A stretch of 64,000 nt of DNA from Bacillota bacterium. Its GTDB lineage: Bacteria > Bacillota > Clostridia > Lachnospirales > Lachnospiraceae. The notes beneath the pieces were generated by a model. It made no database searches and was not told where the DNA came from. It worked only from the letters and a program-made list of their open reading frames with translations. The position numbers and the translations under genes are program-made. The stretch is from contig JAEWAK010000027.1 in the NCBI GenBank assembly GCA_023391695.1, positions 1 through 64,000 of the forward strand, read 5' to 3'. Below, in pieces: positions 44,065 through 53,445 of this stretch (its first letter is position 1; each line of letters begins with the position of its first letter).

Positions 44065-44826
44065 GTGTATCTAATCGTATGTATCTTGGGATTATTAATA
44101 GGAAGCTTTTTGAATGTATGCATATACCGGATTCCGAAGGGGGAATCCATAGCGTTTCCCCCTTCCCATTGCTCCAGTTGCAGTCATCCGTTAGCTCCCG
44201 TTGATTTAATTCCGGTTTTCAGTTTTATATTTTTAAAGGGTAAATGCAGATATTGTAAAGAAAAGATATCTGTCCGGTATCCTTTAGTGGAAATACTGGT
44301 GTCCGTATTATTCCTGCTGGTTTATCACCAGTATGGCCTTACTCTTAACGGACTTGCTTATATGGTACTGGTATGTGCTGTTATTACAGCTTCCTTTATT
44401 GACCTGGACCATATGATTATTCCGAATTCGGTTAATTTATTTATTGGTATTACGGGCGTAATTTTTATGTTAATGGGATGGACCGTTACATGGAAGCAAA
44501 GTTTTTTTGGTTTCTGTGCCGGCGGGGGGATATTACTTTTTCTGGGACTGGCAGCCATATGGGTATTTAAAAAAGAAGGTATGGGCGGCGGAGATATAAA
44601 GCTTGCTGCGGCCTGCGGCCTTTATCTGGGGATGAATAAAATGCTTCTTTCATTATTCTTAACCACTTATTTAACAGCGTTCATTATGCTGATTCTACTG
44701 GCGGTGAGAAAATTAAAAAGAGGACAGTATGTGCCTTTCGGCCCTTTTCTTTCGTCCGGAATAATTATTATTACATTGTTTTATAATGAAATCATTATAT
44801 TATATGACAGGATTATATCAAATTAA
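44065..44826 (+). CDS. pilD: Prepilin peptidase / N-methyltransferase PilD
   Basis: 253 residues with a GTG start preceded by GGAGTGG. The N-terminal domain has GLLIGSFLNVCIYRIPKGES and the two Cys pairs of the zinc-binding methyltransferase part (CSSCSHPLAP and CRYCKEKISVRYPLVE). The protease Asp residues are in ASFIDLDHMIIPN (first) and GMGGGDIKLAAACGLYLG (second). About seven membrane helices. It cuts the leader from the prepilins in this operon and methylates the new N-terminus. Confidence 0.96.
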   Translation: MYLIVCILGLLIGSFLNVCIYRIPKGESIAFPPSHCSSCSHPLAPVDLIPVFSFIFLKGKCRYCKEKISVRYPLVEILVSVLFLLVYHQYGLTLNGLAYMVLVCAVITASFIDLDHMIIPNSVNLFIGITGVIFMLMGWTVTWKQSFFGFCAGGGILLFLGLAAIWVFKKEGMGGGDIKLAAACGLYLGMNKMLLSLFLTTYLTAFIMLILLAVRKLKRGQYVPFGPFLSSGIIIITLFYNEIIILYDRIISN

Positions 44827-44921
44827 TGCCGGTTAAAGAACAATAGATGGAGGGGTTTAAAAAATATATATTGGGTTTTTCAAAGAGGTCAGGTATAAAA
44901 GAACAATAAGTGGAGGAATTT

Positions 44922-46037
44922 ATGAGCAGAGAAGGAAAGAATCAGAAAAAAACAAAGGGGACTAATCTAAGCAGAAAACCGTTAAGGCTTCAAAAAAACC
45001 AGCAGCCCATCATAGGTATCGATATCGGATCAAGTTCCATAAAAATTGTACAGATGAAGAAAAACAACAGAATTCATAAACTGGGATATGAAGTAATTCC
45101 CGAGGGATTGGTAAATCAGGGGAGAATTGAGGCCTCCCAGCCCTTGGCGGATATTATTAAAAAGACAATTTCAAAATATAAAATAACTGGAACAGAATGT
45201 TCCCTGTGCTTATCCGGCAGTGAATTGATTGTCAGGGAGTTAAAATTACCTGAAATGAATGAAAATCAGATTATGGACAATATTAAGCACGAGATAACCA
45301 GTTTTTTACCTTTAAATCATGAAGAATATTGTATTGATTACAAAGTTCTTGATTATATAGAAGCGGAAAATAATGCTCCCGGTAAATTAAGCGTTATGGT
45401 AGCTGCGGTTCCGGACAATTTGGTACAGTCTTATATCAATACGTTAAAAAAGGCAAAATTAAAAGTTGTTTACGTAGATATCATTCCCAACATTGCCGGA
45501 AAAATTGCAAAGTGGATTATGAACAGCAACAATCTGGATGCCAGCCGCAGTAATCTATGTATCGTAGATTTTGGTGCACGTAATACCAATATCATAATGT
45601 TAAAAAACGGGAACTATTTTATACATAAAACGGTTAACAGCGGCGGAGATTACTTGACCGCAATCATAGCTGAAAAGTCGAATATGGACTTGATTGAGGC
45701 GGAGGAATATAAGATAAAAAATAAATTCTTTGTAAATACTTTTCAGAATGAATTAAGTCTTCATGTCCGTAACTTTTTTGATTTTCTGATTACGGATATT
45801 GAAAGAACCATAGAGTTCTATAAAAACAGAAACAATCAAAAAAGTGTGGAACAGATTTATATTATGGGCGGCGGAAGCCTGCTCCATGGATTACCGGAAT
45901 ATATGGAAGAGCACTTATCCGTAAAGGTATACCGCATAGCCGATTTGTTAGGCCAGTTTAAATATAACAGTAAATCAGGGGAGTCCATTGCTTTCTTTTC
46001 CAATGCCATAGGTTCGACCATGAGGGAGGAGAGATAG
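44922..46037 (+). CDS. pilM: Type IV pilus assembly protein PilM (actin-like)
   Basis: 371 residues from the ATG at 44922, preceded by GTGGAGGAATTT; an in-frame GTG lies at 44910. After a basic tail the actin-like fold starts at IIGIDIGSSSIKIVQMKKNN (phosphate-1), with LCIVDFGARNTNIIMLKNG (phosphate-2) and IYIMGGGSLLHGLPEYME (adenosine loop). PilM forms a cytoplasmic ring and binds the N-terminal tail of PilN (the INDINLIP motif of the next gene). It abuts pilN by a single base. Confidence 0.94.
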   Translation: MSREGKNQKKTKGTNLSRKPLRLQKNQQPIIGIDIGSSSIKIVQMKKNNRIHKLGYEVIPEGLVNQGRIEASQPLADIIKKTISKYKITGTECSLCLSGSELIVRELKLPEMNENQIMDNIKHEITSFLPLNHEEYCIDYKVLDYIEAENNAPGKLSVMVAAVPDNLVQSYINTLKKAKLKVVYVDIIPNIAGKIAKWIMNSNNLDASRSNLCIVDFGARNTNIIMLKNGNYFIHKTVNSGGDYLTAIIAEKSNMDLIEAEEYKIKNKFFVNTFQNELSLHVRNFFDFLITDIERTIEFYKNRNNQKSVEQIYIMGGGSLLHGLPEYMEEHLSVKVYRIADLLGQFKYNSKSGESIAFFSNAIGSTMREER

Positions 46038-46038
46038 T

Positions 46039-46710
46039 ATGATCAATGATATTAATTTAATCCCAAAAAGCAGTAAAAGCGAATCGAAAAAAACCATATT
46101 AACTATGGCAGTTATGTATTTATGCTTTGCATTGGTAGTTGTATTTTTAGGTTATTTTGTTCCGCTTCAGCAAAGAAGCAGCATAAAAAGTAAAATTGCG
46201 CAAAAAGAGGAAGATCTGAAAAAGTATGCGAATATGAATGAGACATATAATAATGTATCCGATACGATAAGTGAACTTCAAGACCAGATCATTTATTTTG
46301 AAGCATTAAAAAACAGTCTGAAAATGTCCAAAATTTTTGATGGCCTGGAAGAGAATATTCCCAGTAACGTTTATATCAGTGACATGTCCATGGCAGAAGG
46401 TATATTGACATTAACCGGGGTTTCTCCCTCTTATAAAGAAGTGGCCAGGTACATGGTAAAGCTCAGAGGGTTAGAGTATGTAAATGATGTCAGTTTCAGC
46501 AATGCGGTACTGGAAGATGAGGAGACGGGCAGTAATGCAGGCAAGGAACTTTATGATTTTGTCATAAATGTTAATCTTAATATGCCGGTAATATCATTGG
46601 AACCCCAGGAGGAAACGGCGGAAGATACCAATCAGGGAGCAGAGGATGAAACACAGGATGATGCAGGCAAGGATAAGGAAGGGGAGGCTGTAGAGAATGA
46701 AGCTAACTAA
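46039..46710 (+). CDS. pilN: Type IV pilus assembly protein PilN
   Basis: 223 residues. The cytoplasmic tail MINDINLIPKSSK contains the PilM-binding INLIP motif, followed by one membrane helix (~24-44) and a coiled coil plus ferredoxin-like domain (GILTLTGVSPSYKEVARYM). The last ~35 residues are acidic and Gln/Asp-rich (EETAEDTNQGAEDETQDDAG), an unusual tail. It overlaps pilO by 14 nt, so the two are translationally coupled. In monoderms PilMNO links the cytoplasmic motor to the external pilus. Confidence 0.9.
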   Translation: MINDINLIPKSSKSESKKTILTMAVMYLCFALVVVFLGYFVPLQQRSSIKSKIAQKEEDLKKYANMNETYNNVSDTISELQDQIIYFEALKNSLKMSKIFDGLEENIPSNVYISDMSMAEGILTLTGVSPSYKEVARYMVKLRGLEYVNDVSFSNAVLEDEETGSNAGKELYDFVINVNLNMPVISLEPQEETAEDTNQGAEDETQDDAGKDKEGEAVENEAN

Positions 46711-47299
46711 AAAAGAACAGAAATTAATGATTGGAACAATTTTCGTTGCTGCAGCCGCTATATTCTTAGTTTATGTATATTTTCCTTTAGATAGAGAGAT
46801 CAGTGAACTGAAAATACATTCGTCGGAGCTTTCAACCCAACTTCAGATGGCAGAAAAAAGGCAGCAATCGATTACGGAACTTAAAAAGCAAATTTCCGTT
46901 ATACAGGAAGAAATGGATAAAGAATATGATAATTTTCTAAAGATATGGGACCAACCGGAACTCCTGGTATTTATGGAAGATGTCATAGATAAATTAGGGA
47001 TTAAACAATCCGTGGAACTTCTTGAGCCGGTTGAAGGCAGCGGTATCAAATCCGGTGATATATCCATGGAATTAAAGACGAACTATAATGACTTGATGAG
47101 CTTATTTAAAAAATTGGAAAAAGCAAAATATTTCAGTACGGTTTATGCAATGGATATTGTTGACAGTGAAGATGACAGTACTGACCCGCTGGAAGTAAAT
47201 CTGATATTACGTTTTTATTCGAAAGAAAACACGGATAAATATCCGGAAAAATATTCTTTTATGAACGGAAAGTATAAGAAAAGCAACCTGTTCCAGTAA
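46697..47299 (+). CDS. pilO: Type IV pilus assembly protein PilO
   Basis: 200 residues: a short cytoplasmic start (KLTKKEQKLMIG), one membrane helix (TIFVAAAAIFLVYVYF), a coiled coil (~30-80) and a C-terminal ferredoxin-like domain (SGDISMELKTNYNDLMSLFK). The length, layout and position directly after pilN identify it. It dimerises with PilN at the outer face of the membrane. The minor pilin genes follow after about 40 nt. Confidence 0.88.
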   Translation: MKLTKKEQKLMIGTIFVAAAAIFLVYVYFPLDREISELKIHSSELSTQLQMAEKRQQSITELKKQISVIQEEMDKEYDNFLKIWDQPELLVFMEDVIDKLGIKQSVELLEPVEGSGIKSGDISMELKTNYNDLMSLFKKLEKAKYFSTVYAMDIVDSEDDSTDPLEVNLILRFYSKENTDKYPEKYSFMNGKYKKSNLFQ

Positions 47300-47337
47300 A
47301 AATAATAGTTATGGAATGTTTACGGGGAGGTAAATGA

Positions 47338-49014
47338 ATGAAAAGGGTAATCGGGAAGCTTAAAAATCAGGCCGGTTTAACGTTAGTGGAAATAATAATT
47401 TCGATGTTTATATTATCGATTATTATTACCTCCTTTAGTGGGGTTTTAGTATATGCGACCCGTGTCTCTAAGGATAATCGTGTTAAAACAGCCGCAATCA
47501 ATCTTGCAAATGAAGAAATTGAAAAGATCAGATCAATGAAGTTTGCAGATATAGGTAACAAATACGGGGATCCTCCGGGGGATATTCCCACGGAACGTGA
47601 GGAAACGGTCGACGGAATTGCTTATAAAGTATCCACCTTAATAAACTGGGAAGAGCAGGGAGAATGGACGGCTGCCGGAAATATGGAATGGGATTATAAG
47701 AGTGTCCGGGTAACCGTATCGCCGGTGGGAATGAACAGCAATCCTAACCTGGCAAAAATGATTGAAACCTATGTAACCAGGGATTCAACCCAGCCGGCAA
47801 TTACCGGGGGAAATCTAAGAATCGGCTTAGTACGGGGCTGGAATACGGATCCTGCAAATAAGGTTCCGGTATCCGGGGTAAAGGTAAATCTGTATAGGGG
47901 AGCCGCTCTTTCAAGAATTGTTTATACCACTTCAGAAGGAGTTGCCAGATTTACTGATTTGGATGACGGAAATTACAAGGTAACCGTAGACCCCTCCAGT
48001 AAGGGAATGATTATAAATCCTGCTCAGGTTTCCGGGTGGGACGTGATCATAGCCGGAACGACAACACTGACGGAACTCTTTGAAGTAGAAAATCCATGTT
48101 ATTTGAATTTTATTTTAAAAGATATCAGCGGAAGCCCCATTGATATTGATGCAGGGACGGTCGGGAAAATATCCCTCCAGGCCCCTTATGGGGACCCTGT
48201 TGTAAAGAATTTTTCCGGATCGAATATAAATTCGGAAGGGGAATTACCCAATGCTTTTATATCTGATTTATGGCCTGTCGGTGAAGGTTATTCCGGACAA
48301 TACAAAATTACGGAGGTTACTATCCCGGAGCTGATCTACCTGGGAAGCTTTGAAGGTAATGAAAGGAATGAAACCGAATGGGAAGGTAAATTTGACGGAC
48401 CAGGTACCCATAAAAATATTACCTGTTACTTTTACCAGTTTCCGGAGACACCCGGGGAAGCGGATATGGAATGGGTTACGACAGGCAGCTGGGGAGCGGC
48501 AAACATTGAAACCGGTACCCATGTCAGCAGTAATGGCAGTGGAGACATCATCAGCACATCGGTCAGCACAAGTAACCAGAGTAAAACGATAAATATGCCG
48601 GCAAGCAGTACCTCGGATATTACCGCATCGGCTATTTATTTTGATAATACCGGTTCTAACGGAAATCCGGGACTGTTAATTAATACAAAATCCCATCTTA
48701 AGCTCCGTACCGGACTGGTCGTTTTCAGGGGAGAAGTTAAATTCGCCTATGACAGTAATTCAAATAATATAGGTGATATTACCTTAAGGGCAGAGTACGA
48801 GGAAGATTCGGACAGTGTAATTAACGGCAGTGAAATCGGCGGAGTACCGGGAGAAAGTTATGGTAAATTATATCTTGCAGAGCCTGTGGTACTTAATAAT
48901 CAGGTTATTATAGATAAGGGTGTATATTATTTCCGTGACGGTATTGAATTACCAGGTGCTACCGTAAATAATACAGATCTGATACCTGTTACCAAGGATA
49001 ATTATGTTGAATAG
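47338..49014 (+). CDS. Large minor pilin (PilV-like) with a carboxypeptidase-regulatory/Cna-B-like domain
   Basis: 558 residues. The prepilin signal is KNQAG before LTLVEIIISMFILSIIITSF, with Leu instead of Phe at +1 and Glu at +5. It is far longer than usual minor pilins (~150-200). Residues ~160-240 resemble a prealbumin-like/Cna-B module (VPVSGVKVNLYRGAALSRIV; GVARFTDLDDGNYKVTVDP), followed by a second related part and a Ser/Thr/Gly-rich beta domain to the end. Such modules are common in adhesins, so the protein probably sits at the pilus tip and makes contact with surfaces or polymers. Next genes follow within 16 nt. Confidence 0.85.
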   Translation: MKRVIGKLKNQAGLTLVEIIISMFILSIIITSFSGVLVYATRVSKDNRVKTAAINLANEEIEKIRSMKFADIGNKYGDPPGDIPTEREETVDGIAYKVSTLINWEEQGEWTAAGNMEWDYKSVRVTVSPVGMNSNPNLAKMIETYVTRDSTQPAITGGNLRIGLVRGWNTDPANKVPVSGVKVNLYRGAALSRIVYTTSEGVARFTDLDDGNYKVTVDPSSKGMIINPAQVSGWDVIIAGTTTLTELFEVENPCYLNFILKDISGSPIDIDAGTVGKISLQAPYGDPVVKNFSGSNINSEGELPNAFISDLWPVGEGYSGQYKITEVTIPELIYLGSFEGNERNETEWEGKFDGPGTHKNITCYFYQFPETPGEADMEWVTTGSWGAANIETGTHVSSNGSGDIISTSVSTSNQSKTINMPASSTSDITASAIYFDNTGSNGNPGLLINTKSHLKLRTGLVVFRGEVKFAYDSNSNNIGDITLRAEYEEDSDSVINGSEIGGVPGESYGKLYLAEPVVLNNQVIIDKGVYYFRDGIELPGATVNNTDLIPVTKDNYVE

Positions 49015-49030
49015 ATGAAGAGGTGTATAT

Positions 49031-49591
49031 ATGCATATTAAATTAAATTCCCGGGGCTTTACGGTGGTGGAATTAATCGTTGCACTCTCACTTTTGTCCA
49101 TTGTATTGGCCTGCGCCTATTATTTCCTGGCATTTTCCTATAAGGTGCTGGGAAAGACGGAATCCGAGTTTGATGCCATTCAGGATGCAAGAATGGCTGA
49201 AACGAAAATGGAAGAGGATATCCGCAGTGCGGAAGCAGCGAAAATCGGTGCAACCCGTCATAAGGCAGTTGAAGTCCAGAATAATGGAATGTGGTTAACA
49301 GTTTATACCGATACTGACAAGGACGGTACCTTACAGACCGTACAGTATAAGCTGGAGAATGATGAATTAAAAAGAGGTGAGGCAGCACTTGGAAATACTC
49401 CTTCCACCTGGAATACCCTGGCCGGCAAAGTGAAAAATAAAATGTCGGGTATATCTACACCGATATTTTCCATTGATGGCAAAACCGTTAATATTGAACT
49501 GCTTGTTTTGGATGAGAAGGACCGGTTATCAGACCAGCCCGTAAGTGTAAAAACAAGTATTACAGTCCGAAGTAAGGGGGCGATGGATTAA
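49031..49591 (+). CDS. Minor pilin (PilW/GspJ-like)
   Basis: 186 residues. The type III signal is KLNSRG before FTVVELIVALSLLSIVLAC, with Glu5. The body has the GspJ/PilW-like pattern of an early helix with ARMAETKMEEDIRSAE and later beta strands. It overlaps the next gene by one base (ATG inside TAATGA). It probably forms part of the tip complex that primes pilus assembly together with the flanking PilV- and PilX-like proteins. Confidence 0.85.
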   Translation: MHIKLNSRGFTVVELIVALSLLSIVLACAYYFLAFSYKVLGKTESEFDAIQDARMAETKMEEDIRSAEAAKIGATRHKAVEVQNNGMWLTVYTDTDKDGTLQTVQYKLENDELKRGEAALGNTPSTWNTLAGKVKNKMSGISTPIFSIDGKTVNIELLVLDEKDRLSDQPVSVKTSITVRSKGAMD

Positions 49592-50988
49592 TGAAATTTC
49601 AAAATTCCAGGGAAAGGGGCGCAGCTCTTCCGACCGTCATTATGGTAATGCTGGTTGTTATGACAACGGCAACAATTGTATTGACTCTGACCACTTCCCA
49701 GGCAAAAACCGGAGTAATTTACGAAGATAATATTCAGGCACTGCATTCGGCGGAAGCCGGTTTAAATGAATATCTCTGGTATTTAAACAAAGAAAACTCC
49801 ACACTGCAGATGGATACCGTAGTTACCTATCCGGAAAATGATCCGGAATCCGCATACATCATTAAGGAACTTCAAAATACCAATATGCAGAAAATTATTA
49901 ACGTAACCGGGTGGTCTCTTCGAAATCCCGATATAAAACGTACGTTAGAAGCAGCATTTACACAGCGCTCTTTTACTGAATATGTTTATTTTTCCGATAA
50001 TGACCCTTCCAATATATGGTGGATGGACGGAGATAAATGCTTTGGGCCTTACCATACCAATACTAGCTTAAGTATCAGCGGTTCACCGGAGTTCTTTGAT
50101 ACGGTTACTTATGTCAACCGGATCGTATACAAGTCCGACGCAACCAATAATCCCAAATTTCATGCGGGTAACCAGCAGGTGCCCGCTGTATCCTATCCGA
50201 AAAACAATTCGGAACTTATGAATTATGCCAAGGCCAACGGATATATATATGAGGGGCGAACCAGTATCCGGTTAAATTCCGGCGGGACCATTACGGTTTG
50301 GAATCCGAAATCCAATTCCAATTCCGTAACACGGCCTCTGCCTCCCAACGGCGTCATTTATGTAAATGGGACATCCACTACAGATGCCAGCAAGAGGTAT
50401 AATCAGGATGTGGGAAATGTATTTATATCAGGGGTATTAAACGGAAGGCTTACGGTGGCCTCAGCCAATGATATTTATGTTACAGATTATGACCCGATTT
50501 ATAACAAATTTTCGGATGCGAAGAACCATGAAACAAATGGGATCAGCTATTCCGATACGGACTTTACGGTAAATACCTCTACGGGAGAAATCACGGTTAC
50601 CGGATCGGGACAAAATGATATGCTTGGCCTGATAGCCGATAAAAATGTATCTGTACTGACCTATGGCTGGTTTGACAGCGCCGACGCAAAATCAACGAAC
50701 GGCGCGATAAAAGTTTACGGGGCATTATTTGCGATTAACGGAAGTTTTGGTAATTCTTATAATATGTACGGAGAAACCGGTACATCTTACCCAAATCCCG
50801 GCGGGTCTCTTTCTGTCAGGGGAGCCATTATACAAAAACAGAGAGGAATCGTTGGGGTCAGGAGTAATGTAACCTACGGTTTTGTTAAAGATTACGCCCA
50901 TGACACCAGAATGAAATATGAATCACCGCCGTATTTTCTTTTACCCGTAGATTCAGGCTGGGAAATCAATACCTGGAAAGAGAAATAA
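49591..50988 (+). CDS. PilX-like pilus-associated protein, unusually large
   Basis: 465 residues. The N-terminus NSRERGAALPTVIMVMLVVM resembles PilX/GspK-type leaders (RGAAL followed by a hydrophobic helix, with no Glu5), and residues ~45-60 read DNIQALHSAEAGLNEYLWY, the AEAGLN motif of PilX_N proteins. The rest (~80-465) is a long Asn/Ser/Thr/Gly-rich beta region (FGPYHTNTSLSISGSPEFF; GALFAINGSFGNSYNMYG) that looks like a beta-helix-type fold. Position after the PilV- and PilW-like genes supports a tip-complex role. A terminator at 51029-51083 closes the operon. Confidence 0.82.
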   Translation: MKFQNSRERGAALPTVIMVMLVVMTTATIVLTLTTSQAKTGVIYEDNIQALHSAEAGLNEYLWYLNKENSTLQMDTVVTYPENDPESAYIIKELQNTNMQKIINVTGWSLRNPDIKRTLEAAFTQRSFTEYVYFSDNDPSNIWWMDGDKCFGPYHTNTSLSISGSPEFFDTVTYVNRIVYKSDATNNPKFHAGNQQVPAVSYPKNNSELMNYAKANGYIYEGRTSIRLNSGGTITVWNPKSNSNSVTRPLPPNGVIYVNGTSTTDASKRYNQDVGNVFISGVLNGRLTVASANDIYVTDYDPIYNKFSDAKNHETNGISYSDTDFTVNTSTGEITVTGSGQNDMLGLIADKNVSVLTYGWFDSADAKSTNGAIKVYGALFAINGSFGNSYNMYGETGTSYPNPGGSLSVRGAIIQKQRGIVGVRSNVTYGFVKDYAHDTRMKYESPPYFLLPVDSGWEINTWKEK

Positions 50989-51028
50989 AAATGAGGAAAA
51001 GCTGGGGAATATAAATTAATCATAGAAC

Positions 51029-51083
51029 AAGGACTAAGTTCAGAAAACCTGGCATTTATTGGGAGATCGGCTTAGTCCTTTTT
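51029..51083 (+). terminator. Terminator of the type IV pilus operon
   Basis: AAGGACTAAG (51029-51038) pairs with CTTAGTCCTT (51071-51080), and the right arm runs into a T-run. It lies 40 nt after the last pilus gene. Confidence 0.85.
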
Positions 51084-51190
51084 GCATAAGACACCATATT
51101 CCGTTCAATAATGATAGATGAAAAAGCTTAATGCTTCTATCAAACTGAAATGTCAGGCGGAATCTATTTTAAGAAAGGCAGGAAGATACC

Positions 51191-51688
51191 ATGTTGAGAG
51201 TCTTAAAATATAAGGATAAAAAACCTACATCCATAGAATTTAATATCTATATTCCCATATACATTGAATTTGGCTCCTGGGACATATCACAGGAACCGAC
51301 TGTATACTGGAGGACCGGGGATCTGCATAAGTCCGTTATGGAAATCGGAATAGGAAAATATAAAGGAGATATCAGGTCCGTGGCACTGAATTTTTGCGGA
51401 AAAGTTAATGTGTTGGATAGTTTCAATACTTATAATAAGAAAATTATGGAAGGGTTACCCGTTGTGCAATTCGATAAAATAATGAGTGAAACTTATATCG
51501 ATGAAAGAAGCGATCTGAGGGTTTACCTGTATAAGGATCAGGTATATATTTTATTATCGGAAAATGAAATCATCTCCATTATTCAAAACGATCATGTCAG
51601 TTTTGGACTGGATATCAATAATGATATCTGTTGTATATTAGCAAAGGGTTTAAATGAAAATGACAAGGCAGCATTTTTACAATACTGA
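51191..51688 (+). CDS. Unknown 165-residue cytoplasmic protein
   Basis: No family recognised. It begins MLRVLKYKDKKPTSIEFNIY and is mostly predicted beta strand with a short C-terminal helix. There is no signal peptide, membrane segment or obvious catalytic motif. A single Shine-Dalgarno-like AAGAAAGGCAGG precedes the ATG. It lies alone after the pilus terminator. Small beta-rich proteins of this look are sometimes immunity proteins, but there is no toxin gene beside it. Confidence 0.7.
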   Translation: MLRVLKYKDKKPTSIEFNIYIPIYIEFGSWDISQEPTVYWRTGDLHKSVMEIGIGKYKGDIRSVALNFCGKVNVLDSFNTYNKKIMEGLPVVQFDKIMSETYIDERSDLRVYLYKDQVYILLSENEIISIIQNDHVSFGLDINNDICCILAKGLNENDKAAFLQY

Positions 51689-51828
51689 AACATATAGACT
51701 CCAACTTATCGGTGCACTATTAATTCTGTAATACAGTAAGATTCCGTAAATAAAAGAATTTTGATTTAAGGAATATTATACCGTTCTTTTAATAAACTTT
51801 AATTAAGTATAATTTACAGGATGCAGAA

Positions 51829-53100
51829 TTGAAGAAAAAAATAATTGGTATCATAATTTCCTTAATTGTACTGTACTTCACTTCCATATCATATTATGAA
51901 GGACTATTACATAAACTTCAGGCAGATAGCCAATTTACTGAAAAAATAAATACCGGTGAAGAAGCAGAAAAGGAAAATGACTTAAATTCGAAGGAAACAG
52001 ATATAAATAATGATACACCGGAAACGGAAAAAAGTGATGATTTTCGCCTGTATGCCCAGTCAGCTGTTTTAATGGATGCGGATAACGGGCGTGTCCTGTT
52101 CGAAAAGAACGGCAATACAGAAATGCCTATGGCAAGTACGACAAAAATTATGACCTGTATTGTCACCCTGGAAAATGCCAAATTGGATGAAGTAGTAACC
52201 GTATCCAAATATGCTTCTACCATGCCCGATGTACAGTTAAGAATTAACGAAGGGGAACAGTACCGGTTAGAAGATCTTCTGTATTCGCTGATGCTGGAAT
52301 CCCATAATGACGTGGCAGTGGCAATAGCAGAGCATGTAGGCGGCTCCGTGGAAGGCTTTGCAAAAATGATGAATGAAAAAGCAAAGGAATTGGGCTGTGA
52401 GCATACAAACTTTGTAACTCCCAATGGGCTGGATGCCGACGGGCATTACACTACATCTGTAGAACTTGCCAGAATCGCAAGCTATGCAATTAAAAATGCG
52501 GAATTTTTAAAAATAACCAATACCTCCGCATGGGAATTTAAAGAATTAAAGAAAGGCCGATCTTTTTCTGTCAGCAATAAAGACAGATTTTTATATATGT
52601 ACAATGGTGCCATAGGCGTTAAAACCGGATTTACCGGCAAAGCAGGATACTGCTTTGTGGGAGCTGTCGATAGTGACGGTAAAACTTTTGTATCGGTTGT
52701 ATTAGCCGCCGGATGGCCGCCCCATAAAAGTTATAAATGGTCCGACACTACGAAACTTATGGATTACGGAATGAAAAATTTTGAATTAAAGCAGATATTT
52801 GACGGAAATAAAGTGTTTGACCCGATATATGTAAAAGATGGGAAAAATAATTATGTTGAATTATATTATGAAGGGGATATCTCTTTATTGATGAATAAAA
52901 ATGAAGTTGTAAAGGTGGTTTATAAGGTACCGAAAGCATTGAAAGCACCAGTAACTGCGGAAACCGTTGTCGGCAGTGCAAAATATTATATAGGAAAAGA
53001 ATTAATCAGGGAGATACCCATATTAACCAAAACCGGTGTGGAAAAGATAGATTTTAAATTCTGCATTAAAAAATTACGGGATATCTGGTTGATGAATTGA
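51829..53100 (+). CDS. D-alanyl-D-alanine carboxypeptidase (second PBP5-type paralogue)
   Basis: 423 residues with a TTG start (weak AGG upstream). An N-terminal signal-anchor (IIGIIISLIVLYFTSISYY) leads to a Glu/Asn-rich linker to ~70, then the catalytic domain with S103-T-T-K106, SHN in LESHNDVAVAI, and KTG in IGVKTGFTGKAGYCF. Unlike the paralogue at 12995 it has the SHN version of the second motif and a long linker. Sporulation DacF/DacB-type enzymes share this look. It trims D-Ala from stem peptides outside the membrane. Two hairpins follow. Confidence 0.92.
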   Translation: MKKKIIGIIISLIVLYFTSISYYEGLLHKLQADSQFTEKINTGEEAEKENDLNSKETDINNDTPETEKSDDFRLYAQSAVLMDADNGRVLFEKNGNTEMPMASTTKIMTCIVTLENAKLDEVVTVSKYASTMPDVQLRINEGEQYRLEDLLYSLMLESHNDVAVAIAEHVGGSVEGFAKMMNEKAKELGCEHTNFVTPNGLDADGHYTTSVELARIASYAIKNAEFLKITNTSAWEFKELKKGRSFSVSNKDRFLYMYNGAIGVKTGFTGKAGYCFVGAVDSDGKTFVSVVLAAGWPPHKSYKWSDTTKLMDYGMKNFELKQIFDGNKVFDPIYVKDGKNNYVELYYEGDISLLMNKNEVVKVVYKVPKALKAPVTAETVVGSAKYYIGKELIREIPILTKTGVEKIDFKFCIKKLRDIWLMN

Positions 53101-53121
53101 TACATTGTATAACTGTTAAGA

Positions 53122-53171
53122 AGTGGATTTGTCATTGATAATTAACGTCAAGGGCAAGTCCATTCTTTTTT
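53122..53171 (+). terminator. Terminator after the second carboxypeptidase gene
   Basis: GGATTTG and TTGA on the left (53124-53137) pair with TCAA and CAAGTCC on the right (53148-53161) with G-U pairs and bulges, followed by a T-run. Confidence 0.6.
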
Positions 53172-53204
53172 GAGTCATAGGAGTTCGTCCTATGACTCAA
53201 AAAA
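53166..53204. terminator. Perfect hairpin, bidirectional terminator-like
   Basis: 17-bp arms (53166-53182 and 53188-53204), loop GTTCG, T-run on one side and A-run on the other. Its first bases are the T-run of the terminator just before it. The stretch from here to 53445 is AT-rich with no gene and must carry the mtaC promoter, which I cannot pinpoint. Confidence 0.75.
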
Positions 53205-53445
53205 GAGTCAAAAAATTACGCTTTAGATCACACTGAGCGGAAGCAATCTAAAATTTTCAACATTATTTATTTATATTTTTAGATTTTCGATTATATAACA
53301 ATAAAATTACTAATTCAGGATAAAATCCGAGGGACAATTCCCAAAAATATTATAAAATTTATAAATAGAATGAAATACTTATTATCCGAAAAAAGTTATA
53401 CTAATACCATCAATTGAATCAACACTACACTTTAGGAGGTATTTT

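Noticed and set aside
53205..53445. Cobalamin riboswitch before mtaC
   Set aside because: Looked for because the gene product uses a corrinoid, but the region is AT-rich and lacks the conserved B12-box and surrounding stems.
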